From Phycisphaerales bacterium (lineage in GTDB: Bacteria; Planctomycetota; Phycisphaerae; UBA1845; PWPN01): 32,939 bases of DNA. The notes under the pieces are model-generated. The model saw nothing but the letters and a program-made list of their open reading frames with translations. It had not been told where the DNA came from and did not search any database. Within the stretch, counting starts at the first letter, position 1, and the number at the start of each line of letters is the position of its first letter. Shown piece after piece: positions 1 to 7,761 of this stretch. A program made the position numbers and the translations under genes. The DNA is taken from contig JAAYCU010000296.1 in the NCBI GenBank assembly GCA_012729595.1, forward strand, positions 1 through 32,939, read 5' to 3'.

Positions 1-2
1 AG

Positions 3-116
3 GCCCGCACGCCACGGGCACTGCTACGCGCGATCACTCAAGCCTTGCAGGCCGTCACAGCCGAGGATGCCGAGGGGTGGTTTCAACATTGCGGCTATCG
101 ATACACCCAATCGTGA
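3..116 (+). mobile_element. IS630-family transposase, C-terminal fragment (runs off window start)
   Basis: The reading frame is open from base 3 to a TGA at 114-116. It encodes 37 residues ending in E-G-W-F-Q-H-C-G-Y-R-Y-T-Q-S, preceded by a helix with L-R-A-I-T-Q-A-L and T-A-E-D-A. The tail pattern (helix, then G-W-F-x-H-C-G-Y and stop) is characteristic of IS630/Tc1-like DDE transposases of bacteria. The catalytic domain lies outside the window. The element probably ends within about 10 bases after the stop, because methyltransferase coding sequence on the other strand starts at about base 124. A TA dinucleotide, the IS630 target, sits at 124-125. The terminal inverted repeat cannot be confirmed without the other end. 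Confidence 0.7.
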
Positions 117-123
117 AATGCTC

Positions 124-288
124 TAAGAGGCCCGTTCCGCAGCCATAGTCCAGCAAGTCCATATACGGTTCGAGAGCTATTTGGCCAGCAATTGCTTGCC
201 CAATGGCTTCTACCAACCGGACTCGTGTCGGATTTTGGTCCCACTCGGCCGCCGCCGAATCAAAATGGTTTTCCGTCGGTTCATGCAT
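124..288 (-). pseudogene. class I SAM-dependent methyltransferase, truncated at the insertion element
   Basis: Reading from ATG at 288, the product starts M-H-E-P-T-E-N-H-F-D and reaches L-L-D-Y-G-C-G-T-G-L-L, the glycine-rich SAM-binding motif I of class I methyltransferases, at about residues 45-55. Homology stops there and the frame runs into the end of the IS630-type element before a stop at base 55. A normal family member would have 150-200 more residues after motif I. The gene is therefore cut in its cofactor site and is probably non-functional. The N-terminal pattern F-D-x-A-A-x-x-W-D resembles the widespread Methyltransf_11/25 type enzymes; the substrate cannot be told. No strong Shine-Dalgarno is visible before the ATG. 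Confidence 0.65.
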
Positions 289-636
289 CAGGACGGGGAA
301 GTTAACGTAAACGAAAGCCCATGTAAAACCCTGAAACCGGCTTCGTCCCGAAAGCTTCGTTGTTGTCCGACTTTCGATTACCAGGGATACGCGATCCTTA
401 GCGGTATTTTGCTTGAGAGGTTATTCATTATAAGACAGAAAAACAGGTCCAGGAGTACCGGATTGGTCGTTGCCAACAGGTAGTGTCCGATCTGCGGTCG
501 GGTTACGAATAGCTTGTAATCTGCCCGCGTTGCTATCGGGTATACCTGTTGTTGTAGTTGGCGTCTGCCGATATTATCCGACGCGGCCGACATCTTTGGT
601 GACGATGGTCCGTCGGCTTACTGTTTCGGATATAGC
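289..636. other. intergenic region without recognisable gene
   Basis: About 350 bases between the truncated methyltransferase and the ATP-grasp gene. Open frames here (for example 378-593 on the minus strand) have no recognisable domains and no ribosome binding site. Composition is more AT-rich than the flanking genes. It probably carries the promoters of the two flanking genes, but no convincing -35/-10 pair was found. Confidence 0.5.
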
Positions 637-1677
637 ATGATTGAGAATTATCCTATGCAACCAGGGGCGGGTAAGGGACGCCGGCAGGTTCGGATCTTGT
701 TCACCTGTGCGGGGCGTCGCGTGGAACTGATTCAGGCGTTCCTGCGTGCCGGCCGGGCCTTGGGACTCAAGGTGATTGCCCATGCGGCCGACACGGAAGC
801 GCATTTCGCGACCGGCTGTCTGGCCAGTAAGTCCCACAGGGTTCCCGCGACGACCAACCCCAGCTATATCCCGAAGCTATTAGCCATTGTGCGACGATAT
901 AAAATTGACCTGCTTGTTCCTTTGTTGGATATGGAGTTGGCTAAGCTGGCCGATGCCAGAGCGGCCTTTGGGAAAGTCGGCTGCGGCGTGTTGGTTTCCT
1001 CGCCGGAAGTGGTCCGTATTTGTCGGGACAAGTTGGCTACATTTGATTTTCTCACGAGAAACAACATCGATACTCCCATGACCTGGCCGGCCGCAATGCT
1101 GCAAAAGAAGTCTCGGCATAACTTCCCATATTTCCTTAAGCCGCGGAAAGGAAGCGCCAGCAAGGGAAATTTCGTTCTGCGTAATAAGTCTGATTTGCTC
1201 GCCTTAGTTCCACAAGTGCCGGAGGCAATTATCCAGGAGTACGTTGAAGGTGTAGAATATACGCTGGATGTGTATTCTGGGTTGGATGGTAAACCGCGTT
1301 GCGCGGTGCCTCGGCGGCGGCTGGAGGTCCGTGGCGGAGAAGTAACCAGGGCTTCCACTTATTGGCATAAAGACATTATTCAGGCAGGTTTACGGGTTGT
1401 GGAAGCCTTGGGTGAATGTGTTGGTGTAATAACCATCCAGCTTATTATGGCACCTGAAGGGCGAATCAGGATTATCGAAATCAATCCTCGTTTTGGTGGG
1501 GGGGTGCCTCTGGCCATCCAGGCCGGCGCGGACTTTCCAAAATGGCTGCTGATGGAATGGCTGGGACGCAGGCCGCGGATTCGTCTGAGCCAGTTCCGAT
1601 CAGGAGTGATCATGCTCCGCTATTACCAAGCCTATTTTGTGCATGATAGCGAGCGCATGGGAAGTAAGGGTTCTTAG
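637..1677 (+). CDS. ATP-grasp domain protein (carbamoyl-phosphate synthase large-chain-like ligase)
   Basis: A 346-residue protein with the three-part layout of ATP-grasp ligases. The N-terminal Rossmann-like part has R-I-L-F-T-C-A-G-R-R near residue 18 and L-V-P-L-L-D-M-E near 100. The ATP-binding middle has F-L-K-P-R-K-G-S-A-S-K-G near 165, followed by I-I-Q-E-Y-V-E-G-V-E-Y-T-L-D-V. The C-terminal metal-binding segment is I-E-I-N-P-R-F-G-G-G-V-P near 285. Such proteins join a carboxylate to an amine or other nucleophile using ATP. Stand-alone members of this type (PylC or CarB-like) occur in capsule and modified-sugar clusters, but the substrate here is unknown. The HAD gene follows after 30 bases. 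No good ribosome binding site supports ATG 637; in-frame ATG 655 is an alternative. Confidence 0.8.
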   Translation: MIENYPMQPGAGKGRRQVRILFTCAGRRVELIQAFLRAGRALGLKVIAHAADTEAHFATGCLASKSHRVPATTNPSYIPKLLAIVRRYKIDLLVPLLDMELAKLADARAAFGKVGCGVLVSSPEVVRICRDKLATFDFLTRNNIDTPMTWPAAMLQKKSRHNFPYFLKPRKGSASKGNFVLRNKSDLLALVPQVPEAIIQEYVEGVEYTLDVYSGLDGKPRCAVPRRRLEVRGGEVTRASTYWHKDIIQAGLRVVEALGECVGVITIQLIMAPEGRIRIIEINPRFGGGVPLAIQAGADFPKWLLMEWLGRRPRIRLSQFRSGVIMLRYYQAYFVHDSERMGSKGS

Positions 1678-1707
1678 CAATAATACATCCTTTCCAAGGC
1701 AGTGGTT

Positions 1708-2391
1708 ATGGTCAGGATTCCAGGTGTACAAGCGGTGGTTTTTGACCTGGATGATACTCTATACCCGGAAAAATCCTTTGTTTTCAGTGGTTTTGAGGCC
1801 GTCGCGGCACAGCTTGGACGGCGGGTACCCTGTCCGTTTGACGCGGCGGCTCGCATGCGCTTGCTGTTCGAACAAGGGGTCCGCGGTCGCATTTTTGACC
1901 AGTTGTTAGCTGAGATGCATTGTGCGGAAGCGGCTGATTTGATCCCGCTTATGATCGAATGGTATCGTACCCATTGGCCGAGCATTGAATTGTTCGTAGA
2001 TGCGGAACGGGCCTTGAACGATATGCGGTCGAGATTCCGTCTGGCCTTAGTTAGTGATGGGCCGTTGGCAATGCAGCGGAACAAGGTTTCCGCCCTTGGG
2101 TTGGCTGACCGGTTGGATTTGATTATCCTTACCGATCAATGGGGGCGTGAATTCTGGAAACCCCATCCGCGAGCGTTTGAAACCATCCAGAATACATGGG
2201 GGCTGGAGGGACCGGCCTGCTTATATGTCGCCGACAATGTCGAAAAAGATTTTTTATCACCGTTGCGGTTGGGGTGGCGAACCGTCCGGGTACATCGTCA
2301 AGGTGGAGTTTACGAAAATGCCCAAGCTGCTGAAGACGGCCAGCCGGAGTTTGAGGCTGGCAGCCTTTCTGAGATTGAGTTAACTACTTGA
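1708..2391 (+). CDS. HAD-superfamily hydrolase (phosphatase, HAD-IA type)
   Basis: A cytoplasmic phosphatase of about 227 residues. Motif I, V-V-F-D-L-D-D-T-L-Y-P, contains the nucleophile Asp13 and general acid Asp15 (numbered from ATG 1708). Motif II is L-A-L-V-S-D-G, the motif III lysine lies in the W-K-P-H-P-R-A-F segment, and motif IV is Y-V-A-D-N-V-E-K-D-F. A helical cap follows motif I, as in subfamily I. A GTG at 1702 is in frame, but ATG 1708 has AAGG at 1696-1699 at normal spacing and is preferred. The gene is co-directional with the ATP-grasp gene 30 bases upstream, so the two probably share a transcript and a pathway. The pairing suggests modification of a sugar-phosphate or cell-surface precursor, which is inference only. 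Confidence 0.82.
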   Translation: MVRIPGVQAVVFDLDDTLYPEKSFVFSGFEAVAAQLGRRVPCPFDAAARMRLLFEQGVRGRIFDQLLAEMHCAEAADLIPLMIEWYRTHWPSIELFVDAERALNDMRSRFRLALVSDGPLAMQRNKVSALGLADRLDLIILTDQWGREFWKPHPRAFETIQNTWGLEGPACLYVADNVEKDFLSPLRLGWRTVRVHRQGGVYENAQAAEDGQPEFEAGSLSEIELTT

Positions 2392-2884
2392 TATGAAAGT
2401 AGATGCAGTGGAGTCGGTTCGTCTTGATAGACTGCTGGTCTACTTGCAAATATTTATGTTTGATGCCTTATAAGGTAGACGAGGCAAGAAAAAGACTGGC
2501 AGGGGGACTAATTGCGAGAACTCTCGCTGGCGTATAACGATACTATTGATTAGTGGCAAGGATGTAGAGCTTGCAGGGATAGCTGCCGCCGATTACGAGA
2601 AAACCTTATTTTTGGTTATACTCCCTCAACAGCTCTCCGGATTGATGCCGATAACTATTTGTCTTTTTATTGTTTGTGATGAATCGGCTAGTCAGCAAGT
2701 TGGCCGATAACGGGTTTGGAGCGATTGGAGTACTTGGCCTGACGGATCGGTCACTGTTTGAGTTATAGGCCCCCTCAAGGCCTGATTGGCTTGAGCTGAT
2801 GCCCTGGTGGGACCGCCTTATCGGTCTACGCTATCCGGTCCGGCTTAGTTATCGATGGCTGATTTTGTTGCTGGATGAACGATT
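2392..2884. other. long leader/intergenic region before the polysaccharide operon
   Basis: Nearly 500 bases with no convincing gene. Very short frames exist (for example ATG 2394, 26 codons; ATG 2680, 29 codons) but have no homology that I recognise. There is an imperfect hairpin at about 2774-2796 (CTCAAG / CTTGAG arms) without a T-tract. A possible promoter is listed separately. The length suggests regulatory content or a decayed gene. Confidence 0.45.
2593..2622 (+). promoter_or_regulatory. possible sigma70-type promoter upstream of the polysaccharide operon
   Basis: A -10-like TATACT at 2617-2622 matches five of six consensus positions. An 18-base spacer separates it from a weak -35-like TTACGA at 2593-2598. 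It would give a leader of about 255 bases before the exporter gene. AT-rich stretches produce such matches by chance, so this is only a candidate. Confidence 0.25.
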
Positions 2885-4504
2885 ATGAGGCTTGTATCTC
2901 ATAGGTATACGAATACTAGGCGGTGGGCGACCATCGGTTGTGTTACGGTGCTGCTTTGCGGCACCGGATGCGTATCGCCCTGGTGGAACGATTTTCTGAA
3001 TCCATCCGAACTGGGCAATTTTCGGGAGGCCCGGGTCACGGAAATCCTGCGTAGCAGTAGTTTTCGTGATACCCCCAAGGAGATATCCGGCACTACAGAC
3101 CCGACCCCCGAGGATCTGGTGGCGTTGGTGGAGGCTTATAAAATCGGCCCGGGCGACATGGTGGAAATTCGTATTCTCGATCTGCTCGCAAAGGATGCGG
3201 AAAGCGTTTTTCAGCCGCGGGTGGACGATCTGGGGTGGATCACGGTTTCGCAGTTGGGCCATATCAATGTCGAGGGGTTGACGGCTCGTGATCTGGAGCT
3301 GGAACTTAAGAACAAAGCTAAAGAAAAAGGGATTTTCGGTCCGGACTACGAGCCGACCGTGTTGGTTTCCGTTCTTGATCAGCGCCAGCGGTTGTTCAAC
3401 CTTTCGGGCGCAGTCCGACAATCCGGCATGTATGCGATGCCTCGTTCCGATTACCGTCTCCAGGAAGCGATCAACCAAGGTGGTGGTTTGGACGATTTGG
3501 TCCGTTGGGTGTATGTGACACGCGATCAGCTGCGTCCATTAGAGGTCAGGGATACAAGTAAACCTTACTCCACCGGGGCCCCCTTGCCCACTGCCGGGCA
3601 GCACGGAACAACTCCGCCGGTTTCGCCGGCATTTCTTTCGGAAATGGCCGGAAGCCCTAACCCCCCGTCGGCCGGTACTGGTACACCGGGAGACCGGGCC
3701 ACTGCCGTACGGGAGGACATCGATACCGCCGAAGCCCGACGAGAGTTGGAGGAGGTCTTGGAGCTTCCCGGAAATCAAGGGGGACCGGTCACCGACCCGA
3801 ACGAAGCTCAGCCACCATTTATCTTTGTTAATGATCGTTTTATCGAAGCCCCGAAAACCGATTCACAAGACCCTGCGCCCGTGCCGGTGAGCGAGCCGGT
3901 CGCCGCTCCGGCACCGACTCCGGAAATCGTGGATTGGGCGGAGCTGGTGGCCGAGGGTCGTCAGCGCATCATCAAAATCCCGGCCGACAAGCTTCGTCAA
4001 AGCGACAGCAATTACAACATCGTCATTCGGCCGGGCGACTGGATTCGATTGGAAACCGGCCCAACCGGCAGCTATTACGTCATGGGGCATGTACGTAGTC
4101 CGGGTAACCGAAGCCAGTTGAGTTACGCCTTCGGGGGTGAAGATGTGACCATACGACAGGCGCTGGCCTCGGTGGGTGGCTTGGATCCTCTGGCCTGGCC
4201 TTCGCGTTGCGAGCTGGCCCGCAAGCTGGAAGGCGATCGGGTTGAAATCACCCAATGGAATCTGGCCCGAATCATCGATGGGCGGGATCCGGACATCTAC
4301 CTTAAGCCGGGCGACGTAGTCAACGTCGGCACGCATGCGATGGCTATGTTGTTGTATAAGATCCGCAACGGATTCCGTCTTGGTTACGGGTTTGATTTTT
4401 CCTATAGCCGCAACTTCGCGGATATTGATAGCTTTGGCGGGCAGGTGAATCCCGACACGCGGCGCCGGGCCGACCTGCAGCGTCGTTTTCCGAATTTATT
4501 CTGA
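2885..4504 (+). CDS. polysaccharide export lipoprotein, Wza-like (Poly_export/SLBB)
   Basis: A 539-residue outer-membrane exporter candidate. The N-terminus is a signal sequence (T-I-G-C-V-T-V-L-L-C-G-T-G-C) with a lipobox-like end at Cys29. Residues ~85-205 form the Poly_export plus SLBB region: Y-K-I-G-P-G-D-M-V-E-I-R, then L-G-x-I-x-V-x-G-L-T-A-R-D-L, then L-S-G-A-V-R-Q-S-G-M-Y. A Pro/Ala/Thr-rich segment follows (about 220-345). A second SLBB-like unit comes next: I-R-P-G-D-W-I-R-L, V-M-G-H-V-R-S-P-G-N, A-L-A-S-V-G-G-L-D, and L-K-P-G-D-V-V-N-V. Proteins of this family form the channel that carries exopolysaccharide over the outer membrane. At 539 residues it is longer than Wza (about 380), mainly through the linker. 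The exosortase follows after 16 bases. Start ATG 2885 has only a weak GGA upstream. Confidence 0.87.
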   Translation: MRLVSHRYTNTRRWATIGCVTVLLCGTGCVSPWWNDFLNPSELGNFREARVTEILRSSSFRDTPKEISGTTDPTPEDLVALVEAYKIGPGDMVEIRILDLLAKDAESVFQPRVDDLGWITVSQLGHINVEGLTARDLELELKNKAKEKGIFGPDYEPTVLVSVLDQRQRLFNLSGAVRQSGMYAMPRSDYRLQEAINQGGGLDDLVRWVYVTRDQLRPLEVRDTSKPYSTGAPLPTAGQHGTTPPVSPAFLSEMAGSPNPPSAGTGTPGDRATAVREDIDTAEARRELEEVLELPGNQGGPVTDPNEAQPPFIFVNDRFIEAPKTDSQDPAPVPVSEPVAAPAPTPEIVDWAELVAEGRQRIIKIPADKLRQSDSNYNIVIRPGDWIRLETGPTGSYYVMGHVRSPGNRSQLSYAFGGEDVTIRQALASVGGLDPLAWPSRCELARKLEGDRVEITQWNLARIIDGRDPDIYLKPGDVVNVGTHAMAMLLYKIRNGFRLGYGFDFSYSRNFADIDSFGGQVNPDTRRRADLQRRFPNLF

Positions 4505-4520
4505 CGAGAGCGAAAGACGT

Positions 4521-5459
4521 TTGTTGACAGCGACATCCATTCAGAGGCGTACCCCTTTAAACCCGACGGTGATGATCGGGCAGTTCGCGGTCTTGATGTT
4601 GATCGTCGCCGTGTTGTACCGGCACGTCCTGACCGGGCTGGTATATTCTTGGAAAAACAATTCGGACTGGTCGCACGGGTTTATCATTCCGTTTTTCAGC
4701 CTTTATTTTCTCTATACACAACGGCACCGCTTCCCTGCGACCTTGCGTAACCGCAATGCCCTTCCTCAGTTGGCCGGGGCCGCGTTACTGGTGCTGTCGT
4801 TCGGGCTGTTTATCGCCAGCATTTTCTATAAGATGGAGTATCCTAAGCGTTGCTCGCTCTTGTTGAGCATGCTGGCCGTGATTTTGATGGTCTGGGGCTG
4901 GCCGGTATTCCGTTGGAGCTGGTTTGCGGTGGCCTTTTTGATGTTCGCCGTTCCCCTGCCCCATCGGGTATTCCAGGAACTTACCATGCCCTTGCGGGGC
5001 GTGGCCGCGGTGGTTTCGGCCATGGTTCTGCAGTTTATTCCGGATATGTTCGCCGAGGCTCATGGCACGGTGGTGGAATATATTTATCGGGGGCAGGCGG
5101 ACGTGTTGGATGTCGAGCGGGCCTGTAGCGGCATGCGCCTGCTGATGACCATGATGGCCTTGGGGGTGGCCATGGCCTTCATGCATGACCGGCCGTTGTG
5201 GCAGCGTTTGGTGATGGTCTTATCCTGCGTGCCTATCGCCATCTTCTGCAATGTTGTACGGGTCACCTTGACCGGCCTTCTGGTGGTCTTCGGCCGAGCG
5301 GACCTGGCTCACGGTACCTGGCACACCCTGATGGGGCTGGGCATGCTGTTCGTGGCCTTTGCCCTGTACGGGGCGATTTCCTACGTGTTGAATCATTTGT
5401 TCGTGGAGGAGGCGGAAGCGGACGAGTCCGTGGCGGCCACAGGAGGTTTGGGCGGATGA
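4521..5459 (+). CDS. exosortase (PEP-CTERM protein-sorting transpeptidase)
   Basis: A multi-pass inner-membrane protein of 312 residues with about eight hydrophobic segments. It carries the exosortase catalytic set: Cys202 in E-R-A-C-S-G-M, Arg247 in F-C-N-V-V-R-V, and His268 in H-G-T-W-H-T-L-M-G. The early motif S-D-W-S-H-G-F-I-I-P is also typical. Exosortases recognise and cleave C-terminal PEP-CTERM signals and are normally encoded with exopolysaccharide genes, as here. The protein at 11424-12020 bears such a signal. The given start is TTG 4521; ATG 4572 is a plausible shorter start that keeps all membrane segments. The stop overlaps the start of the next gene (ATGA), indicating translational coupling. 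I cannot assign the exosortase subtype. Confidence 0.9.
   Translation: MLTATSIQRRTPLNPTVMIGQFAVLMLIVAVLYRHVLTGLVYSWKNNSDWSHGFIIPFFSLYFLYTQRHRFPATLRNRNALPQLAGAALLVLSFGLFIASIFYKMEYPKRCSLLLSMLAVILMVWGWPVFRWSWFAVAFLMFAVPLPHRVFQELTMPLRGVAAVVSAMVLQFIPDMFAEAHGTVVEYIYRGQADVLDVERACSGMRLLMTMMALGVAMAFMHDRPLWQRLVMVLSCVPIAIFCNVVRVTLTGLLVVFGRADLAHGTWHTLMGLGMLFVAFALYGAISYVLNHLFVEEAEADESVAATGGLGG
5441..5446 (+). promoter_or_regulatory. ribosome binding site deciding the Wzz/BY-kinase start
   Basis: A perfect AGGAGG nine bases before ATG 5456, inside the 3' end of the exosortase gene. It decides the start against an upstream in-frame extension and fits coupled translation through the ATGA overlap. Confidence 0.8.
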
Positions 5460-7711
5460 CCACGATGCCGATGACGGTCCAGGAACGCTTACCTATGCCC
5501 CTTATCCAGGCGGCCCGGGCTCCGGCCGGGCCGGGCAGCGGATTCAACGTCAATGATTTTCTACGCATTCTCAAGCAGCGGATTTTCCTGATAATTTTCA
5601 TTTTCCTTTTCATAGGAGCGGCCACGACCGGTCTGACTTTTTATCTACGGGCCCACTACCCTTTATGGCGTGCCAGTTCGGCCATTCAGGTCGAGGCGCC
5701 GGGGATCAAGATGCCCATGCAACTGGGCGGCGAGATGCGCGTTCAGTCGGACGTGATCGACCGGTTCGTCAACGACCAGGCCGTGTTGCTGAAAGATGAG
5801 CTCCTGCTCGGCGAGGTTTTGCAGGACGCCGCCGTGCGGGCCACGCAATGGTTCAATACGCAGGATCGTCCTCTGATCGAATTGCGGGACAAGCTGCGTA
5901 TTCGCCAGATCCCCCAGACCAGCTACCTGGAAGTAAGCTTTTCCACGCACGTGCCGGACGACGCCCCGGTGATCGTCAACGCGGTCGTGGCCAGATATTT
6001 GCATCGGGTGACAACGTCCTCCCAGCAAGAGTTGACCGAAGAACTGGCCAGCGTACGCGAACGTGTCCGGCTTTTGGAGCAGGATCTGGAGCGCATCCGA
6101 AACGAGCGTCAGCGTTTTCAGGAAAATCAAATGGGCACCGTCGGCCTGAACGCCGGGATCAATGTGATCACCGACACGTGGCGTATCCTGGCCGATCAGG
6201 TGACTCGCCTGGAATCGGAGAAACTTCAGTACCAGACGGCCTACGAAAACATGACCGCGGTGGATGCCAGTCAGATCGCCATTAGTCCGCAAATGATTCA
6301 GATGATTCAGCGGGATCCTCAGATCGCGGCCTTGCAGAACCAGTTGCTCGGCCTGAATCAGGAACTGCAGGCCCGTCAGGAGGAGGGGCTGGGGCCGAAT
6401 CATCGTGCCCTGACGGATATCCAGGCTCGGATCATGGTGGTGGAGAGTTCGCTGCTGGAACTGCAGCGTCGACGAGAGGCGGAGATTCGGGAGAACGAAG
6501 TCAATTCCGCCTACACCTTCTATGTCAACGCAGCCCAGGCGGAGCTTCAGTTACGCGAAAGACTGATGGAGGCCGAGAGCAAGCAGCGAGACCTGGATCG
6601 CAACTTGGCGGTTTATCAGAGTTATGATGAACGTCTGCAGGAACGTACTGAGCAGCTTCGACAGGTGACGGCGTATGCGGATCAGTTAAACATGGTGATC
6701 GCCGAACGTGGGGCCGTGCGAGTGCGGCAGCGGGTCCGGGCAATCAAACCACTGGAACCTTATTTTCCGAACTTCAAGGTTATGATTCCCGCCGGGGCGA
6801 TGGCCGGCTTGATGCTCGGGCTGGGGCTGGCATTGCTGTTGGAGTTCATGGACACCTCGGTCAAGACTACGCGGGATCTGATCAGGCACGTGCATATCCC
6901 CATCCTGGGCACGGTGCCCGACCTCGACGATGAGGAAATCGACCTGGAGAAAATCGAGCTGGCCGTGCATCTGGCCCCGAGATCGATGATTGCCGAAGCC
7001 TTTCGCACCTTCCGCACCAACCTGTTGCTTAGCGCGCCGCTCGATCAGCAACGCCTCGTATTGCTGACCAGTGCCAAGCCGGAGGAAGGCAAGACGGCGG
7101 TGTCCATAAATCTGGCCGCCGCTATTGGGCAGAGCGGCCGTCGGGTCTTACTGGTGGACGCCAATTTCCATCAGCCCGCGTTACGCGCCCATTTCCCGAA
7201 TCTTCCGGCGGAAGGCTTGAGTAACATCCTGATCGGACAGCGTAAGTTAGACGATTTAATTCATCATACCGAGTTGCCGAACCTTGATGTGCTGAACAGC
7301 GGACCGATTCCGCCCAATCCCGCGGAATTACTGGCCGGCGGCTATATGGGGCAGTTCCTTAAAGAAGTCGCCGAACGCTACGAGCAGGTGATTATTGATG
7401 GTCCGCCGGTTCTGTTGCTCAGCGATGCGTTGGTTCTGGCCGGCTCGGTTGACGGCGTGATCCTGGTTTGCCGGGCCAAGGTGAGCCAGCGTGGAACGGT
7501 CCTGCGGGCTCGCGAGCAACTCGAACAGGTCAACAGCCGTATCCTCGGGGCCGTGCTTAACGCCGTGCAAGTCGCTCGGGGCGGCTACTATCGCGAACAG
7601 ATTCGCAGCTATTATGATTACCAGCCCGCCGAGGTACTGGCCGCGGAGAGTGAGGCCCGTCTATCCGCCAAGCCTGACGACGAGGAACTCGACCACGAAT
7701 CCCAAGGGTAA
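5456..7711 (+). CDS. polysaccharide chain-length determinant fused to BY-type tyrosine kinase (Wzz/Wzc-like)
   Basis: A 751-residue fusion. A Wzz-type region comes first: cytoplasmic N-terminus, membrane segment ~40-62, and a long periplasmic part with coiled coil ~180-430. A second membrane segment lies at ~442-463. The cytoplasmic kinase domain has a Walker A-like P-E-E-G-K-T (Lys546), a Walker A'-like V-L-L-V-D-A-N (Asp568) and a Walker B I-I-D-G-P-P (Asp648). The tail has clustered tyrosines (G-G-Y-Y, S-Y-Y-D-Y), the usual autophosphorylation site. Such proteins set polymer length and control export through phosphorylation. ATG 5456 is favoured: AGGAGG lies at 5441-5446, and the start overlaps the exosortase stop. 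A longer frame back to 5198 is only overlap with the exosortase gene. Confidence 0.92.
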   Translation: MTTMPMTVQERLPMPLIQAARAPAGPGSGFNVNDFLRILKQRIFLIIFIFLFIGAATTGLTFYLRAHYPLWRASSAIQVEAPGIKMPMQLGGEMRVQSDVIDRFVNDQAVLLKDELLLGEVLQDAAVRATQWFNTQDRPLIELRDKLRIRQIPQTSYLEVSFSTHVPDDAPVIVNAVVARYLHRVTTSSQQELTEELASVRERVRLLEQDLERIRNERQRFQENQMGTVGLNAGINVITDTWRILADQVTRLESEKLQYQTAYENMTAVDASQIAISPQMIQMIQRDPQIAALQNQLLGLNQELQARQEEGLGPNHRALTDIQARIMVVESSLLELQRRREAEIRENEVNSAYTFYVNAAQAELQLRERLMEAESKQRDLDRNLAVYQSYDERLQERTEQLRQVTAYADQLNMVIAERGAVRVRQRVRAIKPLEPYFPNFKVMIPAGAMAGLMLGLGLALLLEFMDTSVKTTRDLIRHVHIPILGTVPDLDDEEIDLEKIELAVHLAPRSMIAEAFRTFRTNLLLSAPLDQQRLVLLTSAKPEEGKTAVSINLAAAIGQSGRRVLLVDANFHQPALRAHFPNLPAEGLSNILIGQRKLDDLIHHTELPNLDVLNSGPIPPNPAELLAGGYMGQFLKEVAERYEQVIIDGPPVLLLSDALVLAGSVDGVILVCRAKVSQRGTVLRAREQLEQVNSRILGAVLNAVQVARGGYYREQIRSYYDYQPAEVLAAESEARLSAKPDDEELDHESQG

Positions 7712-7761
7712 TCTCTCTGCGCGACGCGGAACCTGAAAACCATCCCGGAGGCATATAGCCG

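Noticed and set aside
5663-6403. 246-codon minus-strand frame inside the BY-kinase gene
   Set aside because: It lies antisense to a well-supported coding region and has His/Arg/Leu-rich shadow composition.
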